From positions 2,074 to 30,953 of the forward strand of contig DLIT01000132.1 of assembly GCA_002483865.1 (NCBI GenBank): 28,880 nucleotides of DNA, written 5' to 3'. The DNA is from Brevundimonas sp. UBA7635. Lineage in GTDB: Bacteria; Pseudomonadota; Alphaproteobacteria; Caulobacterales; Caulobacteraceae. Position numbers and translations under genes: made by a program. The notes beneath the pieces were generated by a model that made no database searches, was not told the DNA's origin, and saw only the letters and a program-made list of their open reading frames with translations. Below are positions 16,571 through 24,685 of the stretch, in pieces (position 1 is the first letter of the stretch; each line of letters begins with the position of its first letter).

Positions 16571-17550
16571 GCCTCACCTCCGGCACGGCGGTGGGCAAGG
16601 GTGGCCAGAACGGCCATGCGGGCTGCGACCCCCATCTCGACCTGATCCTGGATCAGCGAAACAGAAAGATCATCGGCGACGTCGGAATCGATCTCGACGC
16701 CACGGTTCATCGGACCAGGGTGCATGACGCGGGCGTTGGGGGCGGCCCAGGCCAGCTTCTCGCGGTCCAGTCCCCAGAAGCGAAAATACTCGCGCGTAGA
16801 GGGGATCAGCGCCCCGGCCATGCGCTCCAGCTGAAGGCGAAGCATCATAACGACTTCAACGCCTTCCAGGCCTTCCTTCATGTCGTGATAGATCTCGCAG
16901 CCCCAGCGGCGGGCATCGCCCGGGATCAAGGTTGGCGGGCCAACCAGCCGCACGCGCGCCCCCATCATCTGCAGTAGGGCGACGTTAGAGCGGGCCACAC
17001 GACTGTGGGTTACATCGCCGCAAATGGCGACACTGAGGCCTCCGATATCGCCGAAGCTGCGACGAATGGTCAGCAGGTCGAGCAGGGCCTGGGTCGGGTG
17101 TTCGTGGCGGCCGTCACCGGCATTCACCACGGCGCAGCCGACCTTCTGCGACAGCAGGTCCACCGCGCCCGAGGCCGAGTGGCGCACCACCAGGATCTCC
17201 GGCTTCATGGCGTTCAGCGTCACCGCCGTATCGATCAGGGTCTCGCCCTTCTTCACCGAGGAAGAGGCGACCGGCATGGTCACGACATCCGCGCCCAGAC
17301 GCTTGGCGGCGATCTCGAAGGACGAGCTGGTGCGGGTCGAGTTCTCGAAGAACAGGTTCACGACCGTCTGCCCCCGCATCAGATCGACGCCCTTGGCTGA
17401 CTGTCGATTGAAATCGACAAAGGCGTCAGCAAGATCGAGCAGCCCCATGGCGGCGGGCGGATTGAGATCGCCAGCGGCAAGGAAGTGTTCTTTGGGGAAC
17501 GGCAGCAGCCGCTCTTCTATGGTTTCGGTGACGAAAGCGGCTTGGGTCAT
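16567..17550 (-). CDS. pyrB: Aspartate carbamoyltransferase catalytic subunit
   Basis: A 327-residue ATCase, the committed step of pyrimidine synthesis from carbamoyl phosphate and aspartate. The carbamoyl-phosphate site STRTS is at 71-75 ([13 protein letters not shown]), with [10 protein letters not shown] around 97-105, [10 protein letters not shown] at 151-160 and HPGPMNRG at 277-284. No regulatory pyrI gene is adjacent; the overlapping dihydroorotase-like gene probably takes the structural role instead. The start at 17550 lacks a strong ribosome site. The gene is 53 bp downstream of ruvX, on the same strand. Confidence 0.96.
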   Translation of the reverse strand: MTQAAFVTETIEERLLPFPKEHFLAAGDLNPPAAMGLLDLADAFVDFNRQSAKGVDLMRGQTVVNLFFENSTRTSSSFEIAAKRLGADVVTMPVASSSVKKGETLIDTAVTLNAMKPEILVVRHSASGAVDLLSQKVGCAVVNAGDGRHEHPTQALLDLLTIRRSFGDIGGLSVAICGDVTHSRVARSNVALLQMMGARVRLVGPPTLIPGDARRWGCEIYHDMKEGLEGVEVVMMLRLQLERMAGALIPSTREYFRFWGLDREKLAWAAPNARVMHPGPMNRGVEIDSDVADDLSVSLIQDQVEMGVAARMAVLATLAHRRAGGEA

Positions 17551-17603
17551 CGAGACGCCGCTATAGGCCGGGTTCAGCCCAAGGGGAAGGTCAGGCAGTC
17601 GCT

Positions 17604-18068
17604 TTACGGGCGCAATCTGTCCAGGGCACCCTGCAGGATCCAGGCCGCCGCCGTTCGATCGACGACATCCGCCCGGCGCTTGCGGGTCAGGTCCAGTTCA
17701 TCGATCAGGAAGCGCTCAACGGCCGTGGTCGAAAGACGCTCGTCCTGAAACACCACGTTTACGGGGCCAAAACGCTCCAGGTTGCGGGCAAACGCGCGGC
17801 ACGACTGGGCTCGCGGGCCTTCGGTGCCATCCATGTTCAGCGGCAGTCCGATAATCAGGGCCGAGACATTTCGTCCCCGCATAATTTTGAAAAGTGCTTC
17901 AGCGTCCTTTGAGAACTTGGTCTTGCGGATCAATTCCAATGGGCTGGCGATCATGCGGCTGGCATCGGATGCGGCCACGCCAATAGTGTTTTCGCCAAGA
18001 TCGAGGCCCAGCCACGGCGTATTGGGCGGGCAGACGGCAGCGAGTTCGTTCAGATCATATACAGGCAC
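17604..18068 (-). CDS. ruvX: RuvX/YqgF-family nuclease (Holliday junction resolvase-like, 16S rRNA 5' processing)
   Basis: The 154-residue protein has the RNase H-like YqgF fold. Acidic catalytic positions are D23 in [13 protein letters not shown], the acidic residues of [10 protein letters not shown] and the aspartate in [15 protein letters not shown]. The family middle motif [16 protein letters not shown] is clear. The usual KRIG after the first aspartate is ENTIG here. The family is implicated in pre-16S rRNA maturation and possibly in recombination. The start is GTG at 18068, giving a short 18-residue lead before the first strand. There is no strong terminator between it and pyrB. Confidence 0.9.
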   Translation of the reverse strand: MPVYDLNELAAVCPPNTPWLGLDLGENTIGVAASDASRMIASPLELIRKTKFSKDAEALFKIMRGRNVSALIIGLPLNMDGTEGPRAQSCRAFARNLERFGPVNVVFQDERLSTTAVERFLIDELDLTRKRRADVVDRTAAAWILQGALDRLRP

Positions 18069-18124
18069 GCGCCGCCGTTAGGCTCTGTTGAGGTCCAAGT
18101 CAAAATTGTAAGCGGGCTTGCCTG

Positions 18125-18427
18125 TCACACGTCGTCGTCGGCGACCGGACCGCCTTCGTTTTCCAGCCGGCGAATAGACCGCACGTCCTTGGCAGAGAAC
18201 TTCAGCCGGACACCGCAGCCATGGCTGTTGTCCTCGTCGATGAAGACGGCCCCGCCTTCCTGGAGCACGGCCTGGATCTGTCGACGGATATCCTCGCCCG
18301 GATCGACATTGCCGCGCTCAAAGGCCGCGAGCGTGTCCTTGCTGATACCAGCGCGCTGGGCCACCAGGTCGCGAGGCCACTGGACCAGGGCACGTGCGGC
18401 TTTTGCCTGGGGACCTGTAATGCTCAT
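18125..18427 (-). CDS. Small XRE-type helix-turn-helix regulator
   Basis: The 100-residue protein has an N-terminal Xre/Cro-like HTH (about 3-55): ITGPQAKAARALVQWPRDLVAQRAGISKDTLAAFE, with GISKDTLAAFERG as the recognition region. The rest, AVLQEGGAVFIDEDN followed by GVRLKF, is the usual tail of this short alphaproteobacterial regulator family. GGAGG about 8 bp before the ATG at 18427 decides the start; the longer frame to 18472 has no ribosome site. It lies upstream of ruvX and pyrB on the same strand. A promoter with an overlapping short inverted repeat just upstream suggests autoregulation. Its targets are unknown. Confidence 0.8.
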   Translation of the reverse strand: MSITGPQAKAARALVQWPRDLVAQRAGISKDTLAAFERGNVDPGEDIRRQIQAVLQEGGAVFIDEDNSHGCGVRLKFSAKDVRSIRRLENEGGPVADDDV

Positions 18428-18461
18428 CGGGTGATCCTCCGTCCATGGTTCGGGCCTCAGC

Positions 18462-18495
18462 CTGACCGACATAGTCAGCGATTCCCGGCATTCAA
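18462..18495 (-). promoter_or_regulatory. Candidate promoter and operator of the XRE-type regulator
   Basis: On the minus strand TTGAAT (18490-18495), 16 bp, then TATGTC (18468-18473) resembles a sigma-70 promoter about 40 bp ahead of the start codon. The inverted repeat CTGAC-N7-GTCAG (18462-18478) covers the -10, as expected for a self-repressing small regulator. Confidence 0.4.
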
Positions 18496-18535
18496 CGAAA
18501 TGACCGTGTTACCGCCAAGCTGCGTCGTCAAATCC

Positions 18536-18564
18536 TTGTAGAAATCGCGTCGAAGAGCTAATCC
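18536..18564 (+). promoter_or_regulatory. Candidate promoter of gatCAB
   Basis: TTGTAG (18536-18541), a 17 bp spacer and TAATCC (18559-18564) lie about 40 bp before the gatC ATG, which itself has GGAGG at 18594-18598. The -10 is a partial match only. Confidence 0.4.
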
Positions 18565-18603
18565 CGCCTATTCGTTTCAACCTTTGTGTGTTTGGAGGGC
18601 CGC

Positions 18604-18891
18604 ATGGCCATCGACGCCGCGACGGTGCGCAAGGTGGCGCATCTCGCCCGCATCAAGACCCCCGAGGATCGACTGGAGCCGCTGGCTCAGGAGCTGAATG
18701 GCATCCTGAACTGGATCGAGCAGTTGAACGAGGTGGATGTCCAGGGTGTCGAGCCTATGACTTCAAACGTCGCCCAGCCTCTGCGCCTGCGCGAGGATGT
18801 GGTGAGCGACGGGGACAAGGTCGAGGCCGTCCTGTCCAACGCTCCGAAGGCCGCTGACGGTTTCTTTGTCGTGCCCAAGGTGGTCGAGTAA
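18604..18891 (+). CDS. gatC: GatC, small subunit of tRNA-dependent amidotransferase
   Basis: A 95-residue GatC of normal size. It starts [16 protein letters not shown], typical of the family, and has the middle segment [19 protein letters not shown] followed by [10 protein letters not shown]. GatC clamps GatA to GatB. The ATG at 18604 with GGAGG six bases upstream is chosen over an earlier in-frame TTG. The stop codon TAA overlaps the gatA ATG by one base (TAATG), so the two are coupled. Confidence 0.95.
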   Translation: MAIDAATVRKVAHLARIKTPEDRLEPLAQELNGILNWIEQLNEVDVQGVEPMTSNVAQPLRLREDVVSDGDKVEAVLSNAPKAADGFFVVPKVVE

Positions 18892-20369
18892 TGTCTGAAC
18901 TGACCAAGCTGACGCTGAAAGACGCGGTCGAGGGCCTGAAGGCCAGGACCTTTTCGTCCGAAGAACTGACCAAGGCTTTCCTGTCCAACATCGAAGCCTC
19001 CAACCCGGCCATCAACGCCTACGTCGAAGTGACGGCGGACAAGGCGATTGAAATGGCCAAGGCGTCCGACGCCAAGCTGGCCAAGGGTGAGGGCGGCGAC
19101 CTGGAAGGCGCGCCGCTGGGCATCAAGGACCTGTTCTGCACCGAGGGCGTGCAGACGACCGCTGGCTCCAACATGCTGCGCGGCTTCAAGCCGCCCTATG
19201 AATCCACCGTGACCGCCAACCTGTGGCGCGACGGCGCGGTCATGCTGGGCAAGCTGAACATGGACGAGTTCGCCATGGGCTCGGCCAACGAGACCTCGGC
19301 CTTTGGCCCGGTCAAGAACCCCTGGAAGGCCGAAGGCTCTGATGCAGAGCTGACCCCGGGCGGTTCATCGGGTGGTTCGGCAGCTGCCGTTGCCGCCGAT
19401 CTGTGCCTGGCCGCCACCGCCTCGGACACCGGCGGCTCGATCCGCCAGCCCGCCGCCTTTACCGGCACGGTCGGCATCAAGCCCACCTATGGCCGCGCCA
19501 GCCGCTTCGGCATGGTGGCCTTTGCCTCGTCGCTGGACCAGGCTGGCCCGATCACCAAGACGGTGACCGATGCCGCCATCCTGCTGAAGTCCATGTGCTC
19601 GTTCGACACCAAGGACTCCACCAGCCTCGACATCCCGACCCCCGACTGGACCCAGTCGATCGGCAAGTCGGTCAAGGGCCTGCGCATCGGCGTGCCTGCC
19701 GAATATCTGATCGACGGCATGTCCGAAGAGATCAAGGCGCTGTGGCAACAGGGTGTCGACTGGCTGAAGGCCGCCGGTTGCGAGATCGTCGAGATCAGCC
19801 TGCCGCATACCAAATACGCCCTGCCAGCCTATTACATTGTGGCTCCGGCCGAGGCCTCGTCCAACCTGGCCCGCTACGACGGCATGCGCTTTGGCCACCG
19901 CGCCGAAGAATTCAGCTCGCTGGCGGACCTGTATGAAACCTCGCGCGCCGACGGCTTCGGGGCCGAGGTGAAGCGTCGCCTGATCATCGGGGCCTACGTC
20001 CTGTCGGCTGGCTTCTACGATGCCTACTATGTCAAGGCCCTGAAGGTGCGTCGCCGCATCACCGAGGACTTCGACAATGTCTGGGGCAAGGTGGACGCCA
20101 TCCTGACCCCCTCGACGCCGACGGCAGCCTTCAAGCTGGGCGACAAGCAGATCGACCCGCTGACCATGTATCTGAACGACGTCTTCACCGTGACGACCAA
20201 CCTGGCCGGTCTGCCGGGCATTTCGGTCCCGGCTGGCCTGAACGCGCAGGGGCTGCCGCTGGGCCTGCAGGTCATCGGCAAGGCTCTTGATGAGGCGACC
20301 GTCTTCCAGGTTGCAGCTGCGCTGGAAGACTCCGCCGGCTTCGTCTCCAAGCCGGCCAAGTGGTGGTAG
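18891..20369 (+). CDS. gatA: GatA, amidase subunit of Asp-tRNA(Asn)/Glu-tRNA(Gln) amidotransferase
   Basis: The 492-residue amidase-signature protein releases ammonia from glutamine for GatB. The Ser-cisSer-Lys triad is visible as K79 in [10 protein letters not shown]159 in [14 protein letters not shown] and nucleophile S183 in [11 protein letters not shown]. The amidase signature runs from about 155 to 190, and [11 protein letters not shown] and [12 protein letters not shown] are GatA-specific. Alphaproteobacteria generally depend on this enzyme to make Gln-tRNA, and some also for Asn-tRNA. It is followed after two bases by gatB. Confidence 0.97.
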   Translation: MSELTKLTLKDAVEGLKARTFSSEELTKAFLSNIEASNPAINAYVEVTADKAIEMAKASDAKLAKGEGGDLEGAPLGIKDLFCTEGVQTTAGSNMLRGFKPPYESTVTANLWRDGAVMLGKLNMDEFAMGSANETSAFGPVKNPWKAEGSDAELTPGGSSGGSAAAVAADLCLAATASDTGGSIRQPAAFTGTVGIKPTYGRASRFGMVAFASSLDQAGPITKTVTDAAILLKSMCSFDTKDSTSLDIPTPDWTQSIGKSVKGLRIGVPAEYLIDGMSEEIKALWQQGVDWLKAAGCEIVEISLPHTKYALPAYYIVAPAEASSNLARYDGMRFGHRAEEFSSLADLYETSRADGFGAEVKRRLIIGAYVLSAGFYDAYYVKALKVRRRITEDFDNVWGKVDAILTPSTPTAAFKLGDKQIDPLTMYLNDVFTVTTNLAGLPGISVPAGLNAQGLPLGLQVIGKALDEATVFQVAAALEDSAGFVSKPAKWW

Positions 20370-20371
20370 GA

Positions 20372-21865
20372 ATGTCCGAGAACAAGACCATTATCAAAGG
20401 CCGCACCGGCGATTGGGAAATCGTCATGGGTCTGGAAATCCACGCCCAGGTGGCGTCGAAGGCCAAGCTGTTCTCCGGAGCCGCCGTTGGCTTTGGTGCC
20501 GGCCCGAACGAGCAGGTCTCGCTGGTGGATGCCGGCTTCCCGGGCATGCTGCCGACCCTGAACAAGTTCTGCGTCGAGCAGGCTGTGAAGTCGGGTCTGG
20601 GCCTGCGCGCCCAGATCAATCTGAAGTCGCAGTTCGACCGCAAGAACTACTTCTATCCTGACCTTCCGACCGGCTATCAGATCAGCCAGCTGTATCACCC
20701 GATCGTGGGCGAGGGCGTGGTCGAGGTTGAGGCCGAAGACGGCACCTTCTTCAACGTCGGCATCGAGCGTCTGCACCTTGAACAGGACGCGGGCAAGTTG
20801 ATCCACGACCTGTCGCCGACGGATTCCTACGTCGACCTGAACCGTGCGGGCACGGCTCTGATGGAGATCGTCTCGCGTCCTCACATCCGCTCGCCGGAAC
20901 AGGCTGTGGCCTATGTGAAGAAGATCCGCACCATCCTGATCTATCTCGGCACCTGTGATGGTGACATGGAGAAGGGCAACCTGCGTGCGGACGTGAACGT
21001 GTCGGTCTGCCCGGTCGGCAACTACGACAAGTTCAAGGAAACCGGCGACTTCGGCTTCCTGGGCACCCGTTGCGAGATCAAGAACGTCAACTCGTTCCGC
21101 TTTATCTCGCAGGCCATCAACTATGAGGCCCGCCGTCAGATCGAGATCATCGAGGACGGCGGCAAGGTCGATCAGGAAACCCGCCTGTACGACCCGACCG
21201 CTGGCGAGACCCGTTCGATGCGTTCGAAGGAAGAGGCGATGGACTATCGCTACTTCCCGGACCCCGACCTGCTGCCGCTGGAAATCGAGCAGGCCTGGCT
21301 CGACGAGATCAAGGCCAACCTGCCCGAACTGCCGGACGACAAGCGCCGTCGCCTGATGAACCAGTATGGCCTGTCGCAATACGACGCCATCGTCCTGATC
21401 TCGGAACAGGCCAAGGCCGACTACTTTGAGAAAGCGGCCAAGGGGCGCGATGCCAAGCTGGTCGCCAACTGGGTGACGAACGAGGTCTCGGCCCGCCTGG
21501 CCGCCGACCACCGCGACTTCAGCGACAACCCGCTGCCCGCCGCCCATGTGGCGCAGCTGGTCGAGCTGATCGAGACGGGCGTGATTTCCTCCAAAATCGC
21601 CAAGGAAGTGTTCGACCATGTCTGGAACGGCGAAGGCTCTCCCGCCGAGGTCGTCGAAAAGCACGGCCTGAAGCAGGTCACGGACACCGGCGCCATCGAG
21701 AAGGCTGTCGACGACATCATCGCCGCCAACCCGGACAAGGCTGCCGCCGTCGCCGAGAAGCCCCAGGCCATCGGCTGGTTCGTCGGTCAGGTCATGAAGG
21801 CCACCGGCGGCAAGGCCAACCCGGCTGCGGTCAACGAGATCCTCAAATCAAAGCTCGGGCTCTGA
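20372..21865 (+). CDS. gatB: GatB, kinase/transamidase subunit of tRNA-dependent amidotransferase
   Basis: The 497-residue GatB activates the tRNA-linked Glu or Asp side chain with ATP and transfers ammonia to it. Family motifs are MGLEIHAQV near residue 18, [43 protein letters not shown] and [12 protein letters not shown]. The C-terminal YqeY-like tail domain (about 350-497) grips the tRNA elbow. The ATG at 20372 is preferred to the GTG at 20360, which overlaps the end of gatA. The gene is followed by a stem-loop, a REP-like palindrome and a strong terminator. Confidence 0.97.
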   Translation: MSENKTIIKGRTGDWEIVMGLEIHAQVASKAKLFSGAAVGFGAGPNEQVSLVDAGFPGMLPTLNKFCVEQAVKSGLGLRAQINLKSQFDRKNYFYPDLPTGYQISQLYHPIVGEGVVEVEAEDGTFFNVGIERLHLEQDAGKLIHDLSPTDSYVDLNRAGTALMEIVSRPHIRSPEQAVAYVKKIRTILIYLGTCDGDMEKGNLRADVNVSVCPVGNYDKFKETGDFGFLGTRCEIKNVNSFRFISQAINYEARRQIEIIEDGGKVDQETRLYDPTAGETRSMRSKEEAMDYRYFPDPDLLPLEIEQAWLDEIKANLPELPDDKRRRLMNQYGLSQYDAIVLISEQAKADYFEKAAKGRDAKLVANWVTNEVSARLAADHRDFSDNPLPAAHVAQLVELIETGVISSKIAKEVFDHVWNGEGSPAEVVEKHGLKQVTDTGAIEKAVDDIIAANPDKAAAVAEKPQAIGWFVGQVMKATGGKANPAAVNEILKSKLGL

Positions 21866-21868
21866 TAC

Positions 21869-21888
21869 TTGGGGGCTGTGGCCCCCAA
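21869..21888 (+). terminator. GC hairpin directly after gatB
   Basis: A perfect 8 bp stem, TTGGGGGC and GCCCCCAA around a TGTG loop, begins three bases after the gatB stop. No T-run follows (ACCCCCGG), so it is more likely a transcript-stabilising or Rho-assisted 3' end than a classical intrinsic terminator. Confidence 0.45.
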
Positions 21889-21960
21889 ACCCCCGGCTGG
21901 TCGCTATCGTTCGCGCCTCGGGCGCTCACTACTTGAGCGACTGAAGCGTGCACACTGGCC

Positions 21961-21993
21961 ATCGTCATCCTCCGGCTTGACCGGAGGACCCAC
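21961..21993. repeat. REP-like intergenic palindrome
   Basis: The arms TCCTCCGG (21968-21975) and CCGGAGGA (21981-21988) surround CTTGA, preceded by ATCGTCA and followed by CCCACG. This is the pattern of the short dispersed palindromes common between alphaproteobacterial genes, with a GGCTTGACCGG-type core. Only this copy is seen in the window. Confidence 0.6.
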
Positions 21994-22020
21994 GTATTGA
22001 GCGGCCGCTGTAGCGCATAC

Positions 22021-22060
22021 AAAAAGCCCCCGAGGTTCGTGACTTCGGGGGCTTTCTTTA
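22021..22060. terminator. Bidirectional intrinsic terminator between gatB and the RcnB-like gene
   Basis: A 12 bp stem with one G-U pair joins 22025-22036 to 22042-22053 around a 5-base loop; its outer arms are AGCCCCCGA and TCGGGGGCT. It has AAAAA on the left and TTTCTTTA on the right, so it can stop transcription from both sides. It lies 23 bp beyond the stop of the minus-strand gene. Confidence 0.9.
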
Positions 22061-22075
22061 TGTTTTACGCGGAGG

Positions 22076-23032
22076 CTACCAGCGCCAGGCGTCGCGGATG
22101 ACCTCGATGATGTAGCCGTCAAACTCGTCGATCAGATAAATCGAGTTGTCGACATAAACCCAACGGGTCCCGGCGGGCGGATAGCCCAGGCCATAGGTGC
22201 GCCAGTCATTGACGGCATAGCGCCAGAAGACGTCCGGCAGGTACTGCCCGACGGAATAGTGACGGTTCCAGTAGGCCCTGGGGACGCTGTAGTAGCCATA
22301 GCCGGGCGCGAAGTAGAAACCGATGCGAACGCCACTCCAGCCGCGGAAGCGGTTATCATTGCGCCACCAGTCGGCACGATGGCGCTGATGCCATTCACGC
22401 TGCCAGCGATCTCGGTTCCAATTGTTGCGAAACTCGCGGTAATTACGGTCGCGGTCGCGGTTCCAGTTACGATCCGGTCTTTGGGCACCGGAGCGATCGC
22501 GGTCACGGTTTTCCCAGCGGTCCCGATCGCGGCTCCGGTCGCGATTGCGGTCGCGGCTTTCCCACTGTTGCCGGCCAGGCCGGTTCACGCCCGGACGGTT
22601 TTCATCACGACGACGGCCGACCGTGGCTCCCGGATTGGGCTGGCGCACGTTCGGACGATCCTCGCGCCGGGGTTCTGGCCGAGGGGTCCGGGCGCGAGGG
22701 CGCTCGGTAGCGTCCTGTCTGGGCGGTGCCGGACGCTCTGCACGACCCTCGATGCGCGGACGCTCCTGGCGGGGCTGACGGGCCTCGGGCGCTGTGGCCC
22801 TGGGCGTTTCGGTGCGTGGACGCTGCTGGCGCGGGGCGTCACGCCTTTGCTGGGGGCTGATCGCTCGGTCCGCCTGCTGACTTCTGTCCGGGCGGGCGCT
22901 GCGTTGAGGGCCTTCGGAGCGACTGCGGGCTTCTGCCTGACTGGCCCGATCCTGGGCCAGGGTCGCCACCGGTGCCAGAGCTGGCAGGGCAAAGCTGGCC
23001 AGGGCTGTGAACACCAAGAGAGACCGTTTCAT
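22076..23032 (-). CDS. RcnB-like exported protein with long Arg-rich low-complexity region
   Basis: The 318-residue protein has a signal peptide (1-26, ending TLA before QDRA). Residues about 27-210 are an Arg/Pro/Gln/Asp-rich, surely disordered stretch, including RD/RDR runs around 160-200. The C-terminal part (about 215-318) is the RcnB-like module: GFYFAPGYGYYSVPRAYW, HYSVGQYLPDVFWRY, GYPPAGTRWVYVDNSIYLID and a GYIIEVI strand. RcnB of E. coli is a periplasmic protein linked to nickel/cobalt homeostasis. In alphaproteobacteria the family is expanded and its function is largely unknown, so metal handling is not claimed. GGAAG about 8 bp upstream supports the start. A direct repeat TGAAC-N6-TGAAC lies 60 bp further up. 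Confidence 0.8.
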   Translation of the reverse strand: MKRSLLVFTALASFALPALAPVATLAQDRASQAEARSRSEGPQRSARPDRSQQADRAISPQQRRDAPRQQRPRTETPRATAPEARQPRQERPRIEGRAERPAPPRQDATERPRARTPRPEPRREDRPNVRQPNPGATVGRRRDENRPGVNRPGRQQWESRDRNRDRSRDRDRWENRDRDRSGAQRPDRNWNRDRDRNYREFRNNWNRDRWQREWHQRHRADWWRNDNRFRGWSGVRIGFYFAPGYGYYSVPRAYWNRHYSVGQYLPDVFWRYAVNDWRTYGLGYPPAGTRWVYVDNSIYLIDEFDGYIIEVIRDAWRW

Positions 23033-23091
23033 GTTTCAATCTTCCTCGCACACCCGGAGGGGAGGCTTGAACCCATAATGAGGTTGACGCC

Positions 23092-23108
23092 ATGAACCGT
23101 CGCTGAAC
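23092..23108 (-). promoter_or_regulatory. Direct-repeat motif upstream of first RcnB-like gene
   Basis: Read on the minus strand this is GTTCA-GCGACG-GTTCA, two copies with an 11 bp period, typical of OmpR-type response regulators. It ends about 60 bp before the start codon. A possible -10, CATTAT, lies 11 bp downstream. The same motif occurs before the second RcnB-like gene. Confidence 0.5.
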
Positions 23109-23138
23109 ACCGGTTTCATAAAGCCTCGATACCAAGGC

Positions 23139-23171
23139 AAAAAAGCCCCGCCGACCAATGGCCGGCGGGGC
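23139..23171 (-). terminator. Intrinsic terminator of the second RcnB-like gene
   Basis: The stem GCCCCGCCG (23145-23153) with CGGCGGGGC (23163-23171) has a 9-base loop. On the minus strand it is followed by TTTTTT (23139-23144). It lies 23 bp after the stop of the gene at 23195-23737 and so separates it from the first RcnB-like gene. Confidence 0.88.
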
Positions 23172-23194
23172 AGGGACCTAGATGGGCAGGTGTC

Positions 23195-23737
23195 CTAGTA
23201 GACGTTGTTCAGCACGCTGGCGATCAGGCCCGTCGCCACGGCGACCAGCAGGATGTCGTTGTTGGCGTGCACATAACGGTAGCCACGCGGGGCCGGGCGC
23301 AGACCATAGAAGCCGGGGTCACGAACGTAATAGCTTCGGTAGGCTGACGGGAGATAGGCCCCCTGGCGCCAGCGATAGTTGGCATAGCGGGGATCTACGC
23401 GATAATAGCCGCGACCCGGTGCGTACCAGTAGCCGGCCCGCGCACCACGATAGTCGCGGAAGTCCGACCGGCCGCGCCACCAGTTGCGATTGTTGCGATC
23501 CCAGCGGTCGTGACGCACGGCATGGCCGCGGTTGTAATCGCGGCGATCATTGCGGAAGTCACGCGCGTCGCGACGGTCTGCACGATGGTCACGACGGTCG
23601 GCACGGTGATCGCGACGGTCACCGCGATCCTGGCGCCATTCGCGTTGGTCGCCACGCGGCTGGGCCTGGGCCAGCATCGGCGTGGCCGTGGTGGCCAGTG
23701 CCAGGGCGACGACTGCGGCCTTGCTAAAACGGTTCAT
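23195..23737 (-). CDS. RcnB-like exported protein with RRDHRAD repeats
   Basis: The 180-residue protein has a signal peptide (1-25, AQA before QPRG). An Arg/Asp/His-rich repeat region follows at about 38-80, with two RRDHRAD units and further RRD copies. The C-terminal RcnB-like module has GARAGYWYAPGRGYYRVDP, RWRQGAYLPSAYRSYYV, APRGYRYVHANND and a final hydrophobic strand ILLVAVATGLIASVLNN. The ATG at 23737 has GAGG about 7 bp upstream and is preferred over the ATG at 23749. It is a paralogue of its neighbour at 22076-23032; both have the same layout but separate transcription units. Function unknown; histidine and acidic residues would allow metal binding, which is inference only. Confidence 0.8.
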   Translation of the reverse strand: MNRFSKAAVVALALATTATPMLAQAQPRGDQREWRQDRGDRRDHRADRRDHRADRRDARDFRNDRRDYNRGHAVRHDRWDRNNRNWWRGRSDFRDYRGARAGYWYAPGRGYYRVDPRYANYRWRQGAYLPSAYRSYYVRDPGFYGLRPAPRGYRYVHANNDILLVAVATGLIASVLNNVY

Positions 23738-23807
23738 CGGAGACCTCACTCGGCTTGGCCCACTCAGGAGCCGTTGAGAACATGAGCCAAGGGTGATGCG
23801 GCGTTGA

Positions 23808-23823
23808 TGAACTGTGGCTGAAT
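23808..23823 (-). promoter_or_regulatory. Direct-repeat motif upstream of second RcnB-like gene
   Basis: On the minus strand this reads ATTCA-GCCACA-GTTCA, again 11 bp period, ending about 70 bp before the start codon at 23737. It matches the motif at 23092-23108 in 14 of 16 positions apart from three central/edge substitutions, see findings. It lies in the divergent region shared with the glutathione transferase gene. Confidence 0.5.
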
Positions 23824-23888
23824 GGTACTGTCAGCTACGAGCGAAGCGATCCGAAGCGGCGACGACGCCTGATCTGGAGGAAGACCGC

Positions 23889-24611
23889 ATGACCCAAAAG
23901 CCGATTGAACTGTGGTACTGGCCGACGCCCAATGGCTGGAAGATTTCGATAGCCCTGGAAGAAATGGGCCTTCCCTATGAGGTGAAGCCCGTGAACATCG
24001 GCACCGGGGACCAGTTCAGCCCCCAGTTCCAGGCGCTCAGCCCCAATGGGCGAATGCCCGCCATCCTTGACCCAGAGGGGCCGGACGGCCAGCCGCTGTC
24101 GCTGTTCGAGTCCGGCGCGATCCTTCAGTATCTTGGCAACAAGTCGGGCCAGTTCTATCCCGCCGACATCCGCGCCCGGGCCGAGGTGGACCAGTGGCTG
24201 TTCTGGCAGGTTGGCGGCCTGGGGCCCATGGCCGGACAGACACATCACTTCCGCCAGTATGCGCCAGCCATGATGCAGGATCAGCGGCACCTGGCCTATG
24301 GCGTTCGTCGCTACACCAATGAGGTGCACCGTCTTTACGGCGTGCTGAACCGCCGCCTGGCGGACCGGCCCTATGTCGCCGGGGACTATTCGATTGCCGA
24401 CATGGCGATCTGGCCCTGGATCCTGCCGTCGGCCCAAGGACAATCCCTCGACGAGTTCCCGCACCTGGCGGACTGGATGCAGCGCGTCGGAGCCCGTCCG
24501 GCGGTCCAGGCGGGCCGGGCAGTGGGCGAGGCCCTGCGCAGCAACCTGGCCGCCTCGGGCAAGGCCGCCGAGGAGGCCCGGCACCTGCTGTTTGGTCAAC
24601 GCGCCCGTTAA
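23889..24611 (+). CDS. Glutathione S-transferase, YfcG/YghU (Nu-class) type
   Basis: The 240-residue protein has an N-terminal thioredoxin-like domain (about 5-90) and an all-helical C-terminal domain. TPNGWKISIALEEMGLPYE contains the Asn/Thr active-site region (T13, N15) that in YfcG replaces the usual Ser/Tyr. SLFESGAILQYL is the glutathione gamma-glutamyl contact, and QWLFWQVGGLGPMAGQ is diagnostic of this subgroup. YfcG enzymes act as disulfide-bond reductases with two bound glutathiones. GGAGGAAG before the ATG at 23889 fixes the start; the longer in-frame reading to 23814 is unlikely. It is divergent from the RcnB-like gene. Confidence 0.92.
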   Translation: MTQKPIELWYWPTPNGWKISIALEEMGLPYEVKPVNIGTGDQFSPQFQALSPNGRMPAILDPEGPDGQPLSLFESGAILQYLGNKSGQFYPADIRARAEVDQWLFWQVGGLGPMAGQTHHFRQYAPAMMQDQRHLAYGVRRYTNEVHRLYGVLNRRLADRPYVAGDYSIADMAIWPWILPSAQGQSLDEFPHLADWMQRVGARPAVQAGRAVGEALRSNLAASGKAAEEARHLLFGQRAR

Positions 24612-24643
24612 CTCTAAATTCAAAACGTCGGTATTTGAATGAT

Positions 24644-24678
24644 CTCCAGGCCCGGTCAGAACGACAGCGGCCTGGAGG
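24644..24678 (+). promoter_or_regulatory. Hairpin covering the Shine-Dalgarno of the Sel1-repeat gene
   Basis: A perfect 9 bp inverted repeat pairs CTCCAGGCC (24644-24652) with GGCCTGGAG (24669-24677). The right arm contains most of the GGAGG ribosome site (24674-24678) of the gene starting at 24686. When folded, the site would be masked. A short GTC/GAC inner pairing is possible in the 16-base loop. Confidence 0.55.
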
Positions 24679-24685
24679 ACTGGCT

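Noticed and set aside
15293..16645. 450-codon plus-strand frame opposite the dihydroorotase-like gene
   Set aside because: Mirror frame of a gene with clear homology on the other strand.
20027..21664. 545-codon open frame antisense to gatA and gatB
   Set aside because: gatA and gatB are certain genes; the composition is that of a mirror frame (Val/Leu/Asp/Gln/Arg-rich without motifs).
22430..22620. CRISPR array or tandem DNA repeat in the Arg-rich region
   Set aside because: The repeats are short codon runs (CGN/GAC) within one reading frame, irregular, and without constant repeats separated by unique spacers.
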